In this document: positions 21,962 to 33,277 of the stretch, one piece after another
Numbering within the stretch: position 1 is the stretch's first letter
Layout: each line of letters begins with the position of its first letter
Source of the DNA: Cyanodermella asteris
Taxonomy: Eukaryota > Ascomycota > Lecanoromycetes > Ostropales > Stictidaceae
NCBI GenBank assembly: GCA_900618795.1
Contig: UYJD01000016.1
Coordinates: 503,937 to 567,936 of the forward strand
Direction: 5' to 3'
Length of the DNA stretch: 64,000 bases
Program-made: the position numbers and the translations under genes
Notes under the pieces: model-generated
Databases searched by the model: none
Seen by the model: the letters and a program-made list of their open reading frames with translations, nothing else
Told to the model about the DNA's origin: nothing

Positions 21962-24920
21962 GCTCGTGCCACGGATCGTAGCAATGTGGAACACTGGAAA
22001 GGAACAACGAGTCGCTGGAAGTGGGTATGGCGGATTGATGTGTATGGAGGATTGATGTGTATGGAGGCCTGAGAAACTCGAGGGGAAGTTGGATATGAAC
22101 CTCCTTCATGTGCTGCGAAAAAGTGACATTGTTGTAGACGACATTGACTTGCCTCCAAGGCAATACGTTGGAATGAGGCATAGAACAGAAAGCGTGAGGA
22201 TTGGGCTCCCGGAGTCCAAGAGAATTTGGGAGATTGGGGAATAGGGCACAAAGAGGCCATCTCGATGACACAAGGATAGATTACTGCTCAGAGCGGTGTT
22301 TCATGCTCACCACCTTGCCTTTGACCGGCGTTGCCTCGTCAGCAACAGCTGATCAGAGTAGACAAGCCGCTCCCACCGGAAGTCTGCACAGGATGCCAGG
22401 AAGTAAAGTCAGTCCTTCTGGAAGCTTACCCTAGCGCCTCTGGACGACACGCCTTGTGACTGCTCTGACGCTCGGTGGCCAGCGGGACGACCAGCCGCGT
22501 CTCGCGAGGCCGTGGCAGAGTCAGAGCAGGCCCTCTCGCGTAGTCTTTCTTGGTGACGCTGCAGATCACATCATGATCAATGATGTGCGATGTCGTTGTC
22601 ATGCTATTTCAAGTAGCCATCAAGCACGAGCCGGATTTTCGTTTATCGGACGTCACACCTCGAGCCGTGCGTCGATTTCATGGCTGAACTTTCTCAGTCT
22701 GTCAGACCCAGCAGCGCAACTTTAGGCTGGTTGCTCCGTCATAATTTGATGCTCTATATGGTCTGAGCTGAAAGCTGGGTTGTTCCTGGCGGCTTGAGCA
22801 TCACCTTCATTTCAAACTAGCCTCCCTCGAACCCCCGGCAGGTGCCACTGGTGAGACAGGGCATCAAGGATCCGGTCGAGGATGCTGCTGTGCTCTGAGG
22901 CATTTCGGCATTGGAATGGGAGCCGAGAAGATGCCTCGAGGCACGTCGTGGACCTTTGGTGCGGAGGTCTTCATGACAGCGAAGCCATGCATTCGTTCTA
23001 GCTCGACCGTCGACGCCGAGATCTGATCCGCTTGGTCCGTCCAGCCACGTCTGAGGCGTGAGGCGTGAGCCACATGGCCAGAACAAATTCGCGCTGCAGC
23101 GACAATCAAACCGCGCAACAGAGCGCAAGACTCGCACAATGCGTAGCAAGCTGCCGGGTCCGATCTCCATGCAGGTTCTTAGTACGTAACTGACTGCTCG
23201 CGACAGCCTGACGATCATGTTGCTCTCCTGCGTTTCAATTCATTGCGATGCGGCCACCGTAACTTTACACGATTCGTAATGCTCGTATCAGTCAAACTTT
23301 TTTTTCCCTGCGAAATTTGTCGATCTGCTGAGCGACATCGGAGAGTTGTGAATAGGGTTTTCATAGCAATGAAGAGACGAGAACAATCGCGTACGAGTCA
23401 TCAGAGCCCCTCGAGGCCCCTCGAGGCCTCTCCTTGGTCAAGGTACATCCCACGCCCTGTCCATCTTTCATTTGTCCGCAGGTACAAAGATAACATGTTG
23501 CCAACCATAGGTCTGCGTCGAGGTGCAGACTAGTAGCTCAGTTGATAACCGTGGCATGGAGCGGCAGAAACCTTTTCGAATTTAAACTTTTGACGCACGA
23601 CATGATTGTCACGTCAAGTGACAGGAGTACTGTACTTGCAAATGTAGGCTTCTCGTTGCACGCCGCGCTTGCCGCAACGAAATGGGACGAGAAGGATCAA
23701 GGGACTCGAGCTATCGCCCGGGATGGCGTTCATCCTACGACCTGAGGGACGGCATATCTCCAAACACTACACTGCCTGCCTGGGAGATAGCAGAATTGAC
23801 GAAGTAATCTCCTGGTCCGGCCAGCAACCTAGCCACGTGCTCAGTTTTATGAAGCACTATTCGTACAAAAACGACAACAGGTGTGCAGAAATCTTTCCAG
23901 TGCGGCTCATTATTGGCTTGAGCTTCAGTCGATGCGCAAGTCAGGAATGCGTTTGGGGACCGTTTCAGAGCTAGAGACGTCTCTTTGCGTCCAATCACAA
24001 TGGCTGCATCTGTGCAAGCTCCATGCGCTAGAGTCTGTCCGATCGCGGTGGTTGACGAGTTCTAAAAAAGCGCTCTGGTGCGTCTTATTAGCTCGTGAAT
24101 AGTTCAGCTAACGAGCAGCCACATCTGCGCCTCACGATTGTCTCGTCGGCTTTCACGGAGAAACAGGTACGCGGACCAGCGCTTTGCTATTGGCCATCTA
24201 GTGTGGCGGAAGCACGGAAACGGACGGGACGATGACGAGGATCGCAGGGCGCTCATGCTGTTCTCCACCACCATATTTGAGGCCACAGATCGAACCGAAA
24301 TTCCGTTGGTTAGCACCCAACCAAAATCCTACGAGCTCACCGACTCGCAGGACCACGCCGTCAAGATCCCTTGCCCCCATGTCACATCTCTGTGCGTCTT
24401 GCTCAGGATGACATGTCGTCCAGGAGGCCATGGGGGCCTGCGATAGGGCTATGGGAGCATGCACTGGCGGCAGAATGCCGACCTCGATCTTCTCTCCGCG
24501 TTCTATGCCATTCAAGATTAGCATAGCTCCCAAGTCCCTGGCTCCCTGTATGGCTCGGCTGCTTCTGCCGCCCTCACATGGCAGCAAGGTTCTTTGCGTT
24601 TTTCAAGGTTGTGACGATCTGTGTGTGCTTGAATGAATGAGGTTGGCATCGGCCTGTGGGCAATCTGCATGAACCATATTGTGTGACTGCCCGTTCCTTA
24701 GCTCCTGGCAGGCAAGGCGCTCAGACAGTAATAAGGCTTGACTGAGACGCTACGTTCCCCAAGGCTCCACAACCAACGACCCAATCGCCCCGCGAACAGG
24801 AGTGCAAGTACAATATAGTGCTCCCCATTCATCTAGTAGAGTATCCTCGCGCACTTTCCACAACGGCGGAGGATCAGACATTGCCGACGGCCATAGCGAC
24901 TGCTCTTGTTTGGCGTTGCC
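21962..24920. other. Gene-poor stretch between permease and Zn-cluster gene
   Basis: Nearly 3 kb between two divergent genes. It includes a perfect tandem duplication of a 17-mer close to the permease start (22032-22065). Open frames of up to 150 codons overlap on both strands and show no domain or consistent splicing. A TAGCTCAGTTGATA word near 23535 resembles a tRNA A box but has no matching stems. Large upstream regions like this are common for permeases and transcription factors, so it may be regulatory. Confidence 0.4.
22032..22065. repeat. Perfect tandem duplication of a 17-mer
   Basis: Two adjacent identical copies of ggattgatgtgtatgga, 70-105 nt upstream of the permease start codon. 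It lies in the promoter or 5' UTR. Confidence 0.85.
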
Positions 24921-27543
24921 ATGCAAGACTACGAGGGTACGGTGGAGCAGCACTCCCCGCCGGTGCAGGCGACGAACTCCACGGAGAAGACGATGGCTCG
25001 ACGGACGAAGACTGGTGGCGGCCAGGGCCGAAAGTCCCATGCATGTATGTCTGATCCTTCGATCCTTCTGCGAACTGTTCTGACGTGACACAGGCACAGA
25101 ATGTAAGAGGCTCAAGATGCGATGCGAGCCCTTACCAGGAGAGCGAAGATGCTCGCGATGTATGAGACGAGGACTTGAATGCGTTTATGACCGGCCATAT
25201 AATCCGGCCATGGCTTTGATGCCTGGAGCCTGCGAGTAAGTCTGCCCTTTCGTGCTTAGAGTCGCGATGTTTTGCCGCCGACTCTTGAAAAGCCCTCGTA
25301 TCCGGTCCTGTCTGATGTAGAGATGCTTTGTTGAAAGTGTCGTGTCGGACAGATATGTTGTTACCCACGTCTGGAGTTCACAAGTTCTTGGAAGATATGT
25401 TCATGGCGTTCGACCTCCGATACTTTATGGGGCTTGCTAATATCTACGCCCAGGACAAAACTGGATCAGATTGGACAGAATATCTTGTCCATTCAGACGA
25501 CTCTTCAAAACCTGGTCAAGGAGCGGGCTGCACTGTCATCGGCCAAAAATGGCCGGAAAGGCTCCCCTTGTGGAAGCAACTCGTCGAAAGGTGGAGCGAC
25601 TTCGCCAGGATGCAGGAGCGTTCGACAACAATTCTCGGACGATGACGACGATGTGGTACGTTCACATACGACGACTCCGCGACACACCGCCATGACTAGA
25701 GAAAGCTCTCCCGTCGGTCGGCTAGACGATGAGGACGTCAGTCTTGCACGATCTGTGTCCATGAGCCAGCCGATGGGCAGCCTCTACGAAGTCACAAGGC
25801 TACGAAATCTACGATATAACCAGGAGGACATGCCGGAGACGGCACGGTCGTCCGAAGGTCCGATCGATGATTTCATCAGCAAAGGCATCATCGACGAAGC
25901 AGAGGCAGAGGGCCTCTACCAAATTTTCAAAAACTCTCTGAATCATTACCTTTGGGTCGGGTTGGAGCAGATTCACGATAGCCTCGAATCCATTCGCAGG
26001 TCATCAACCCTCCTCACGGCCACCATCTTGACAGTCACTGCTTTACACGTCCCATCACGGAATGAAACATTCGATAAAGCTTATGACGTATTCCTCGATC
26101 ACATTTCAGCGTCCATGTTTGCGCGGAAACACAATGTGGATGACGTGCGAGGGTTATGTATAGGGGCATACTGGCTGTCTGATGTGAGCCCCGATCGTGC
26201 TCCTACGCATTCCTCAAGGTACTGACTGGCTTAGGTCTCATGGAAGCTCAGTGGGCACGCCGTTCGTATTGCCACTGAACTTGGCATTCATCGGTCATTT
26301 GACATCTGCTTCACGTCGAAGGGTAATCGCGAGCACTTCCTACGAGCGCGATTATGGTACATGCTGTGGGTACTAGACAGGTAAGTTCAGGATGCGACGG
26401 TCAGCTTCCTACGGCGCTGACACTTTCAGGCACCTGTCAATCGCGTATGGCCGCCCACCAATGATCACCGACAGCCACCAAATCACAGAAGAGGGCTACG
26501 AGAGATTTCTTGCCATGCCGCTTGTCGACATCCTAGACTATCGCATCATTTCCCAAGTAGGCCTCTTCCAGATCGTCACCCGCGTCTACGAGACACTCGT
26601 TCCGACGACCGGCCTTGAAGACGAAGAGTCGCCCGTGATGGTAAGCGAGTCCAAGCTCCACTACATGGAGGGCTTCAACCTCGAAATCGAAGCCTGGCAG
26701 CAAAAGTGGACCAGTCGAATGGAAGAGAACCGCTTCATCGGCCGCTTCCCCGTCGTCGGCATCACGCTCTACAGCTACTTCGGCAAGCTCCTGCTCAACT
26801 CGCTCGCCCTGAGAGGGGTCAACATGTCCGAGGACCACTTCTCGGCTGAGAGGCGCGTCTACGCTGGTCTGGCCATTGACGCCGCAGCATCGATCCTCAA
26901 GTACGTCTTGAAGGAAACCGACCTCCGGCGAGCCATGATCGGGACGCCCCTGTACGTCCACACCATGATCACGTGGGCGAGCGTCTTCCTCATGAAGATT
27001 GCAACCCGCTGGCGGAGCGCGGGCTTCGAGTCCGAGCCGACCTGGGTCTGGGACCTGCTCGAAGAGATGATCGGGCTGCTCCGCAACACGATGATCTCCG
27101 ACAGGCACGTACTCCACTACATTGCCGAGGGGCTGCAGAAGATGCTCAACAAGAGCCGAGACATTCTGGCCCAGGAGGCCGCTGCCCATCCGCCGCAGGT
27201 CTTCCCGCATCAGAGCCTCAAGTCGGAATACGATTCGAGCCCGACGAGCATGTCGTACGTGCCCACCGGCGAAGCCTACACCAACAACGGCGCCATGACC
27301 AACGGGCTCATGCACCACACCCCGCTCCCTGCCGATCCTGGCGCATACCTCATGAACGGCGGCGGCGTCACGCAGGCGCACTGGAATCAGCACTTCACGA
27401 CATGTGGCGCGGAGATGCAAGCCGATCTGGCGGCGTGCGACAATCTGATTTTGAACGACAGCATGATTCACGAGGCCTTTGGGGCGAATACGGGTTATGG
27501 CGTTTACAGCCTGTTACAGAACCAGTTTTCATCCCTTTCTTGA
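24921..27543 (+). CDS. Zn2Cys6 transcription factor with fungal-specific domain
   Basis: Nuclear DNA-binding regulator of the Gal4 class. Five exons: 24921-25044, 25094-25235, 25454-26183, 26235-26380 and 26430-27543. Introns are 49, 218, 51 and 49 nt, with GTATGT, GTAAGT, GTGAGC and GTAAGT donors. The sum is 2256 nt (751 aa) in one frame. The binuclear zinc cluster spans the first intron, with cysteines at residues 42, 45, 52, 61, 64 and 71 (C-x2-C-x6-C-x8-C-x2-C-x6-C). A predicted coiled coil follows (TKLDQIGQNILSIQTTLQNL), as usual for dimerising members. The middle-homology domain includes GLCIGAYWLSDVSWKLSGHA, RLWYMLWVLDR and SIAYGRPPMI. The C-terminus is rich in Asn, Met, Pro and Gly. 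Its target genes are unknown. Confidence 0.92.
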
Positions 27544-27886
27544 GGGCTACTAGCCTTGGGATGCAAAGGAGAGAAATTGGACGAGAGGCGCGTATGTGGC
27601 ATTTGATCTTTGGAGTAAAAAATGAGATACCTTGTGTGCACAGCCAGAGGCTTGAGAGTTTGCATTTGCAATGAGAAATTTCTTTTCGATGACCCTATCT
27701 GAACACTTGAGTTCGTGCTGTGTTCCATCCAATCCATGCTCCAATTTATGCTTTTAACTATGCTTCAAACCACGTGCATCGCTGCAGTACCCTGCCAATC
27801 GCCTGCGGTTGGTTCGGGTCCTGCAACACCACAAGGGGAAAGAAAAAAGGTATTTTCATCGCTGCTGAAAGACTTGATGCTCCCGC
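27544..27886. other. Convergent intergenic region
   Basis: About 340 nt between the 3' ends of the transcription factor (+) and the lysine-rich protein (-). Nothing beyond the expected 3' UTRs is seen. Confidence 0.4.
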
Positions 27887-28999
27887 TCAATCAAAGAGAG
27901 TCTCTATGCGATCTATTGCCGTCTCAGCTGCGTGATGAGACGACAAGTACGCCTCTCCCTCACTCCACGCCCTCAAAGCCGCCGAGTTCATCGTCGCCAA
28001 CTCGCGCTCGCCACGCCGTCTCAACCTCCTCCAAATAGCTCCATGATCGCACCGCCGAGCCTTCTCCGGCTCGGCTTCATCCGCTTTCCGCCGTCTCTCG
28101 AGGTCCCGCAACGATCCACGTTCGGATTGCCTCGCGACTGGCGGAGTTCCCTTGAAGCCGAAACTGTCGGATGCCTCGAGGCCCGTGGCGTCGGCCACCA
28201 TCCTCTCGAGCTGCTCGACCAGCTGCTTGTGGCTCCTCGTTTCCCGCGCAAGACGGGGCTTGGGTTTGGTGGCTGGAGCAGGCTTGGTTGGAACTGGGTG
28301 TGGCGCGCGCTGGGACGTCCCGTGATCGAGAGAACGCTGGCGCTGCTTGCTGTCGTTCGTCGTGTTGGGATTCTTCGGTGCCGTCTTCTTCTTGATGCCT
28401 CCACGTTCGACCTTGCTGTGGATAGAGCCGTCCTTGGTCTTCTTGCTCGAGGCGCGCTCGAGCTTCCCGCGCATAACGCTATCGCCGCCGACAATGGGCT
28501 CCGCACGCTTTTCTGGTAGCGCCTGCGGAGCTTCGTAAATGAGCTCGGAGCTCAAAGCCCGCGAACGCTTCTTCTGCGCCTTTGCGGCGTCTTTCTTCGC
28601 TGTCTTTCTCTTCTTGATCCGACCATTCTCAATCTTGTTGTGGACACCAGTGCCACTGCTGCTGGTGTCGATGCCCGGGCTTGAAGCAGGAGGGGCGTTC
28701 CTCCACTTTTTCTCCGTCTTCTTCTTCTTCTTCTTCTTCTTCTCAATGAGCCGTTTCGAGAAGCTCGGCTTCGGAGCCACCGGACGTTCGGGCGTCATTG
28801 TGCCAGGTGCGAGGTACAAGTCATTCATTTGTTGCTGAATGACCTGGAGACTTTCGTGGACCAACATTGACGGGTCGGCCCGGGGTGGCGCGTTGGCGGG
28901 AACATTTGTGTAGCTCGGCATGACGTGGTTGAAGATGGTCGGGATCATTCCCGGAGCGTAGTGGACCTGGATGCCGTTGTACATGGTGACGACAGACAT
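27887..28999 (-). CDS. Lys/Arg-rich hypothetical protein, probably nuclear
   Basis: Not recognised. The protein is 370 aa from the ATG at 28999; the open frame extends upstream without strong coding character. The N-terminal 75 residues contain the only well-ordered-looking part (SVVTMYNGIQVHYAPGM). A poly-lysine run, encoded by a CTT repeat on the plus strand near 28720-28742, follows. Two copies of a basic motif of the type K-I/V-E-x-G-x-IKK-x-TA are found about 85 residues apart. The rest is Ser, Pro and charged. Several basic clusters could act as nuclear localisation signals. The C-terminal 50 residues are helical and may be the conserved part. Function unknown. Confidence 0.6.
   Translation of the reverse strand: MSVVTMYNGIQVHYAPGMIPTIFNHVMPSYTNVPANAPPRADPSMLVHESLQVIQQQMNDLYLAPGTMTPERPVAPKPSFSKRLIEKKKKKKKKTEKKWRNAPPASSPGIDTSSSGTGVHNKIENGRIKKRKTAKKDAAKAQKKRSRALSSELIYEAPQALPEKRAEPIVGGDSVMRGKLERASSKKTKDGSIHSKVERGGIKKKTAPKNPNTTNDSKQRQRSLDHGTSQRAPHPVPTKPAPATKPKPRLARETRSHKQLVEQLERMVADATGLEASDSFGFKGTPPVARQSERGSLRDLERRRKADEAEPEKARRCDHGAIWRRLRRRGERELATMNSAALRAWSEGEAYLSSHHAAETAIDRIETLFD
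28721..28742. repeat. CTT trinucleotide run (poly-Lys on the minus strand)
   Basis: Uninterrupted CTT-type trinucleotide repeat inside the lysine-rich gene. In the coding strand it reads as AAG codons, giving a poly-lysine tract. Confidence 0.8.
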
Positions 29000-31261
29000 G
29001 ATGTTATTTGAGAATGAATATGGTAAACGTGGAAGTTCAATGATGTTTGTTTCAAAGGATTCTGTGTCGCTGGAAGGTGTTTGAGAATCTTTGTGGGTTA
29101 AAGGCTTAGGCGTGGGTTGAAAGCTTAGGTGGAAAGTGTTGTGGAGACTAGAAGCTTGAGGGCTGGGATCGAAAATATAGCCGACTGAAAATTTGGGAAT
29201 TGTGTGAATGGGTATCTGAGTCGCTCCTGTGAAGTTGATTTGGAATTCTTGGATACACCTTGATGTGAACACAGTGAGACGCGGAGGCACAATCGAAATA
29301 TCGTCGAAGGCTGGAAGGCAAGACTATTGTCGTTAGAGCGAATACAACTTGTTTTACAGAATTGATCACTGGATGGTTGAAGTACAAAACAATAATGAAG
29401 CTTGTGTGGGAGGCTGGGAGGATGGGAGGCAAAGGCGGGCTCAGTTGACGCTGGAGAGTGAAGAGTCACTCACTCACTTCCGCGCAGAACAGCACTGCGG
29501 CGCATCTGCGCAATGGCAAGTCTCTCCGCAACCAGGCTTGGGCCCCAGAAACCAAAAGCGGTTTTCATTTTCCCGATCTTCTGGTTTTGCACGCATGTTA
29601 CGTGACGACAGACTCACGAGACTTCAATTGGTACAATGCTGAGCTTTGACAAATTGTTGTTGGACTAGGTAGTAACAGATCGTATGAAGCAACATCATCT
29701 TGTTTCTGACCCAGACTATAAGCATTGGTAGACGCCAGTAGCTTCCTGCCGATTCGTTGCAACTGCCTTTGTCGGTGGCAAGTCCCCGCAGGCAAACAAA
29801 TGCCAGACAGCGAACAACTGGTGCAGGTGGGATGGTCAGGTCAATCTCGATGCAGTTGAGCGTCGTTTGATAGCGTGATTTGCTTGATACGACCAAGTTG
29901 TGTCAGTAAACACTCCCTGTGTTAGCGAGGATTACAAGCTCGAATGCGTCCCGCACGTTTTCGCAAGTATTGGTTCTAGCAAGCCTGTTCTGTCGGATGC
30001 TGTGCCATTGATCGCGGACATTTGCTGCCTTCAAGCCCTGCTCAAGCTCCAACGCGAATGAGACCTCGCATCCAATTCTGTCATTCGTGCTGGTGATCAT
30101 GTCGGGGAATGACATGCGAGGGAGTTTTCTTATCGCTCACTGCACCTTCAAGGAAAGTCATAACGAAGCTCGTGAAACGGACGGCCCAACTTGCTGACCT
30201 CACCGTCGAACAGTTCTGCGGTTCTTCCGGGAGCATAGGCCCAACATGAAATCGGTCTTGGTCGCCAATAGCGCGTGTGGATTCAGCTTAACTTGCAGCT
30301 TCAGAGGTACATGTTGCAACAACGGTTCCCTGAAGATCGTGGGCTCGTGGTCTCGGATAGTGTTCCTTGTTGCTCCGCTTCGCCACGGGCAGCTGACATT
30401 ACTTGCCACTACTAGTGCTTCTACTAAGTAGTACCTCTATGCCGATTGAACATAGGTCCGAGCCGGGAAGGCGCGCCGAGGCACCGGCACACACCTTGAA
30501 AGGAGCGGTGTTGGCTTTTGACGTCCGAGTCGCCGCCTGCACAGTCATGCTTTCCTTACCTTTCCGTGGTGCAAGGCGTGCTGCGAGATAGAGTTCATTG
30601 CGGCTCCCCAATGCGATCGACACACCTTAGTCAGGTACGTCTCGGAAGCTGTGAACACGTGTACGATTAGGTAGAGAGTTCGCCAAGGGCCTCGTTCGAC
30701 TGACATTGAGGTGAAACGTGTAGCCCCGCAGCGTCCGGCCCAGAAGGTGCCACGGTTGAGCCAACGTCGAGAACGGCCATGCTCGCTGAGGTCGAGATTT
30801 GCATAAGCACTGTTCTCATCATTCACACATTCACTGTGAGCCTGCGAGGCAGGTCGTCGCGTAGAAGGAATCGAAGGACGCATGGAAGCTGGGGAAGCTT
30901 TTGGCTAGGGTGAAGATCCTTCTAGCTGCAGCCGGCAATTGGCAGAGCCGAGTGCAAAGTCGCGGTACCCGTCGTCATCCTCTTTCTCGTCACTCGCCCT
31001 CCTCCATCTTATCGACTTCAACCTAAACCTTCTTTCCTCGTACTGTACTCGACAGCCTGCCGTGCACCAGTTCCACCCCACAAGTACAGACTTACCGATA
31101 CAGGCGCTTACACGCGCTGCCTGCAGCCTCGTCTGCGGCAGAGTTCGGCCAACAGACCGTGCTGGTCCAGCAGAGCCGCCCGACCGTCAGCAGCCTTGCA
31201 GTCCTCAGCTGCACAACGTCGGCCCTGCCGATCGCTCACTGGCTGCAGTGCCAACACTGAG
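29000..31261. other. Intergenic between divergent genes
   Basis: About 2.2 kb between the lysine-rich gene (-) and the ferric-reductase-like gene (+). Open frames are short and overlapping. The last 300 nt before the reductase ATG are pyrimidine-rich in places (around 30960-31040), as is common near fungal transcription starts. No other gene is supported. Confidence 0.4.
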
Positions 31262-33277
31262 ATGGCTGGCGATGCTGCGTTTCCATCTGTCATTGCAGGC
31301 CCATCATCGTCTGTGTCGCAAGCACTAATAGACCTCTCCAACTGGCTTGCTCCGCTCGCCGCGTCGGCATCCCGTACACAAGACAGCCCCGACGTCTCCA
31401 CTCAAGACACTGACCAGGACCGCACCGGACTCGACCCCAATAGCCCAATCTTCAGAAAGCTCGTCGCCGGCATCATCTATTCGCGCTGGCTCGCCTTGAC
31501 ATACTATGTCGTCGTTGCAGGAATTCTACTCATCTTCGTGCTCAAGAACTGGGGTCCACGAGTGAAGACATGGTACAAGAGAAGGGCCGACCGACAGGGG
31601 CGGGCGTCACACAGCACTGCGCAATTCGGGGCGGACGCTGATGGCCAGAAGGAACATCAAAAGCGCTGGGATGCGTTCCTTTTTCATGATCGCTTTTCGA
31701 GCGGATCCAGCAGCGGTGGTTCGTCGCCATCGCGACACTCTGCCCGCATGGACGAGTACACACCCTTGATCACGAATCCCGCCACTCACGCTCGGCCAGC
31801 TCGATTTCCTGCGCGCTGCTGGAACTACATCTTTTCACGGTCGACTTATCAGCCAGGCTCACTACGTGGATTCCGCAACCGGGTGATGCCATCCAACGGC
31901 ACATCCGCCCTCTTGCTGGCATACCTTGGCATCAACCTTTTCTACCTTCTCTTCAACATTGAGTTTACTGTTCCCATGTTATTCATTCTTGCCGACCGCG
32001 CCGCCGTTCTTTTTGTCACCAACCTTCCGATCCTCTACATTCTCTCCGCCAAGAATCAGCCACTTCAACCTCTTATCGGTTACTCGTATGCCAGCTTGAA
32101 CATCGTACATCGCCGTCTGGGCGAGTGGATGTGCTTGCTGGCCCTCGTCCATGGCGGCGGGATGTTCGTCGTGTGGGCAACGCTGCTCCGACCGGGTGGA
32201 TACGAGTTTATCCGTTTCATCGGCGACCGTGTTGTCATTCTCGGGTTAGGAGCCTTCGTGTGCTATGAAGGGTTGTACTTCACCTCGATCGCTACGGTCC
32301 GCCAGAAGGCGTACGAAATTTTTCTTGCAACGCACATACTGCTGCAAATCGGAGCGTTGGGCTTCCTATATTTTCATCACAGCACATCGCGCCCATACGT
32401 AACCATCGCGGTCGCTGTTTGGGCAATCGATCGTTTCCTATACCGACTGGGAGCCAAGACGAACAGCTACAAGGCGGCCCTGAAGATCTTACGCGACGGC
32501 GAAACCGTGTCTGTCAGCGTCTCTGTTCCTTTGCGTGCACCGAGCTGGCCAAGAAAGCTGTTGGGCATGAAGAGCATACGACACGGTTGGAACACACTTG
32601 ACCATGTCTTTCTCAGCATTCCGAGCATATCGCACAAACATGTTGTGCAAGCACATCCCTTCAGCATTGCGTCTGCCGCGCCTTCAGCATACGCAGACAG
32701 CGCGGATCTGAACCTGATAATCAGAGCACGGGACGGTTTCAGCAAGGACCTCTTGGCATACGCCGCCGATCACAGCACCGTCAACGTGCGAATCGACGGC
32801 CCTTACGGTGCTCACTCGGCAAGTCGGCTGCTTCAGAGCAGTGGAGCGCGAATAATAATCGCGGGAGGCAGCGGCATTGCCGTAACTTACCCACTATTGA
32901 AGCAGCTAATAACGAATGAAGACTCTCGCTATGATGATGTGGAGCATGCGACGCATACTGGACCGATCCGACCAATCCTCTTCATCTGGGTGGTACACAG
33001 TAAGGAACAGCTTCAGTGGATCGACATGGATCAGCTCCACATCCTGGGCCAACGAGCTGGGGTCGACATTGCTATTCCGGAGCCAACCAACGAAGCAGGT
33101 CGCCCCGCTCTGGGAGACATCATCGACACCTGGGTCGATCTCAGGAGGAGAAGTGGTCGTTTGGGCATAGTTGTCAGCGGCCCAGACGGCATGAGTAGGG
33201 AGGTTCGCAACAAGTGTGCCAGACTTCAGGCAAACGACATGAATGTGGAGGTGGAAGTCGAGAAGTATGGATGGTAA
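31262..33277 (+). CDS. Ferric-chelate-reductase-like membrane flavocytochrome
   Basis: Member of the FRE/NOX superfamily. It should move electrons from NAD(P)H through FAD and two haems across the membrane to reduce extracellular ferric or cupric chelates. Length 671 aa from the first ATG; the frame opens upstream only with TTG. A first membrane segment lies at about residues 75-95. A basic, Ser-rich cytosolic loop is followed by a cluster of membrane helices. Paired haem-ligand histidines appear as H-RRLGEWMCLLALV-H and H-ILLQIGALGFLYF-H. The FAD-binding HPFSIAS, nucleotide-binding DGPYG and GGSGIAVTYPLL, and C-terminal SGPDGM motifs follow in order. The single exon is complete. No iron-acquisition genes adjoin it. 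Metal reductase is more likely than NADPH oxidase because of the N-terminal extra helix and loop. Confidence 0.88.
   Translation: MAGDAAFPSVIAGPSSSVSQALIDLSNWLAPLAASASRTQDSPDVSTQDTDQDRTGLDPNSPIFRKLVAGIIYSRWLALTYYVVVAGILLIFVLKNWGPRVKTWYKRRADRQGRASHSTAQFGADADGQKEHQKRWDAFLFHDRFSSGSSSGGSSPSRHSARMDEYTPLITNPATHARPARFPARCWNYIFSRSTYQPGSLRGFRNRVMPSNGTSALLLAYLGINLFYLLFNIEFTVPMLFILADRAAVLFVTNLPILYILSAKNQPLQPLIGYSYASLNIVHRRLGEWMCLLALVHGGGMFVVWATLLRPGGYEFIRFIGDRVVILGLGAFVCYEGLYFTSIATVRQKAYEIFLATHILLQIGALGFLYFHHSTSRPYVTIAVAVWAIDRFLYRLGAKTNSYKAALKILRDGETVSVSVSVPLRAPSWPRKLLGMKSIRHGWNTLDHVFLSIPSISHKHVVQAHPFSIASAAPSAYADSADLNLIIRARDGFSKDLLAYAADHSTVNVRIDGPYGAHSASRLLQSSGARIIIAGGSGIAVTYPLLKQLITNEDSRYDDVEHATHTGPIRPILFIWVVHSKEQLQWIDMDQLHILGQRAGVDIAIPEPTNEAGRPALGDIIDTWVDLRRRSGRLGIVVSGPDGMSREVRNKCARLQANDMNVEVEVEKYGW

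Noticed and set aside
23525-23595. TAGCTCAGTTGATA word resembling a tRNA A box, with a TTCGAA downstream
   Set aside because: No acceptor, D or T stems pair, and the spacing is wrong for a tRNA gene.
26533-27471. 312-codon minus-strand frame opposite the Zn-cluster gene
   Set aside because: Lies antisense to a strongly supported exon and has the composition expected from a GC-rich shadow frame.
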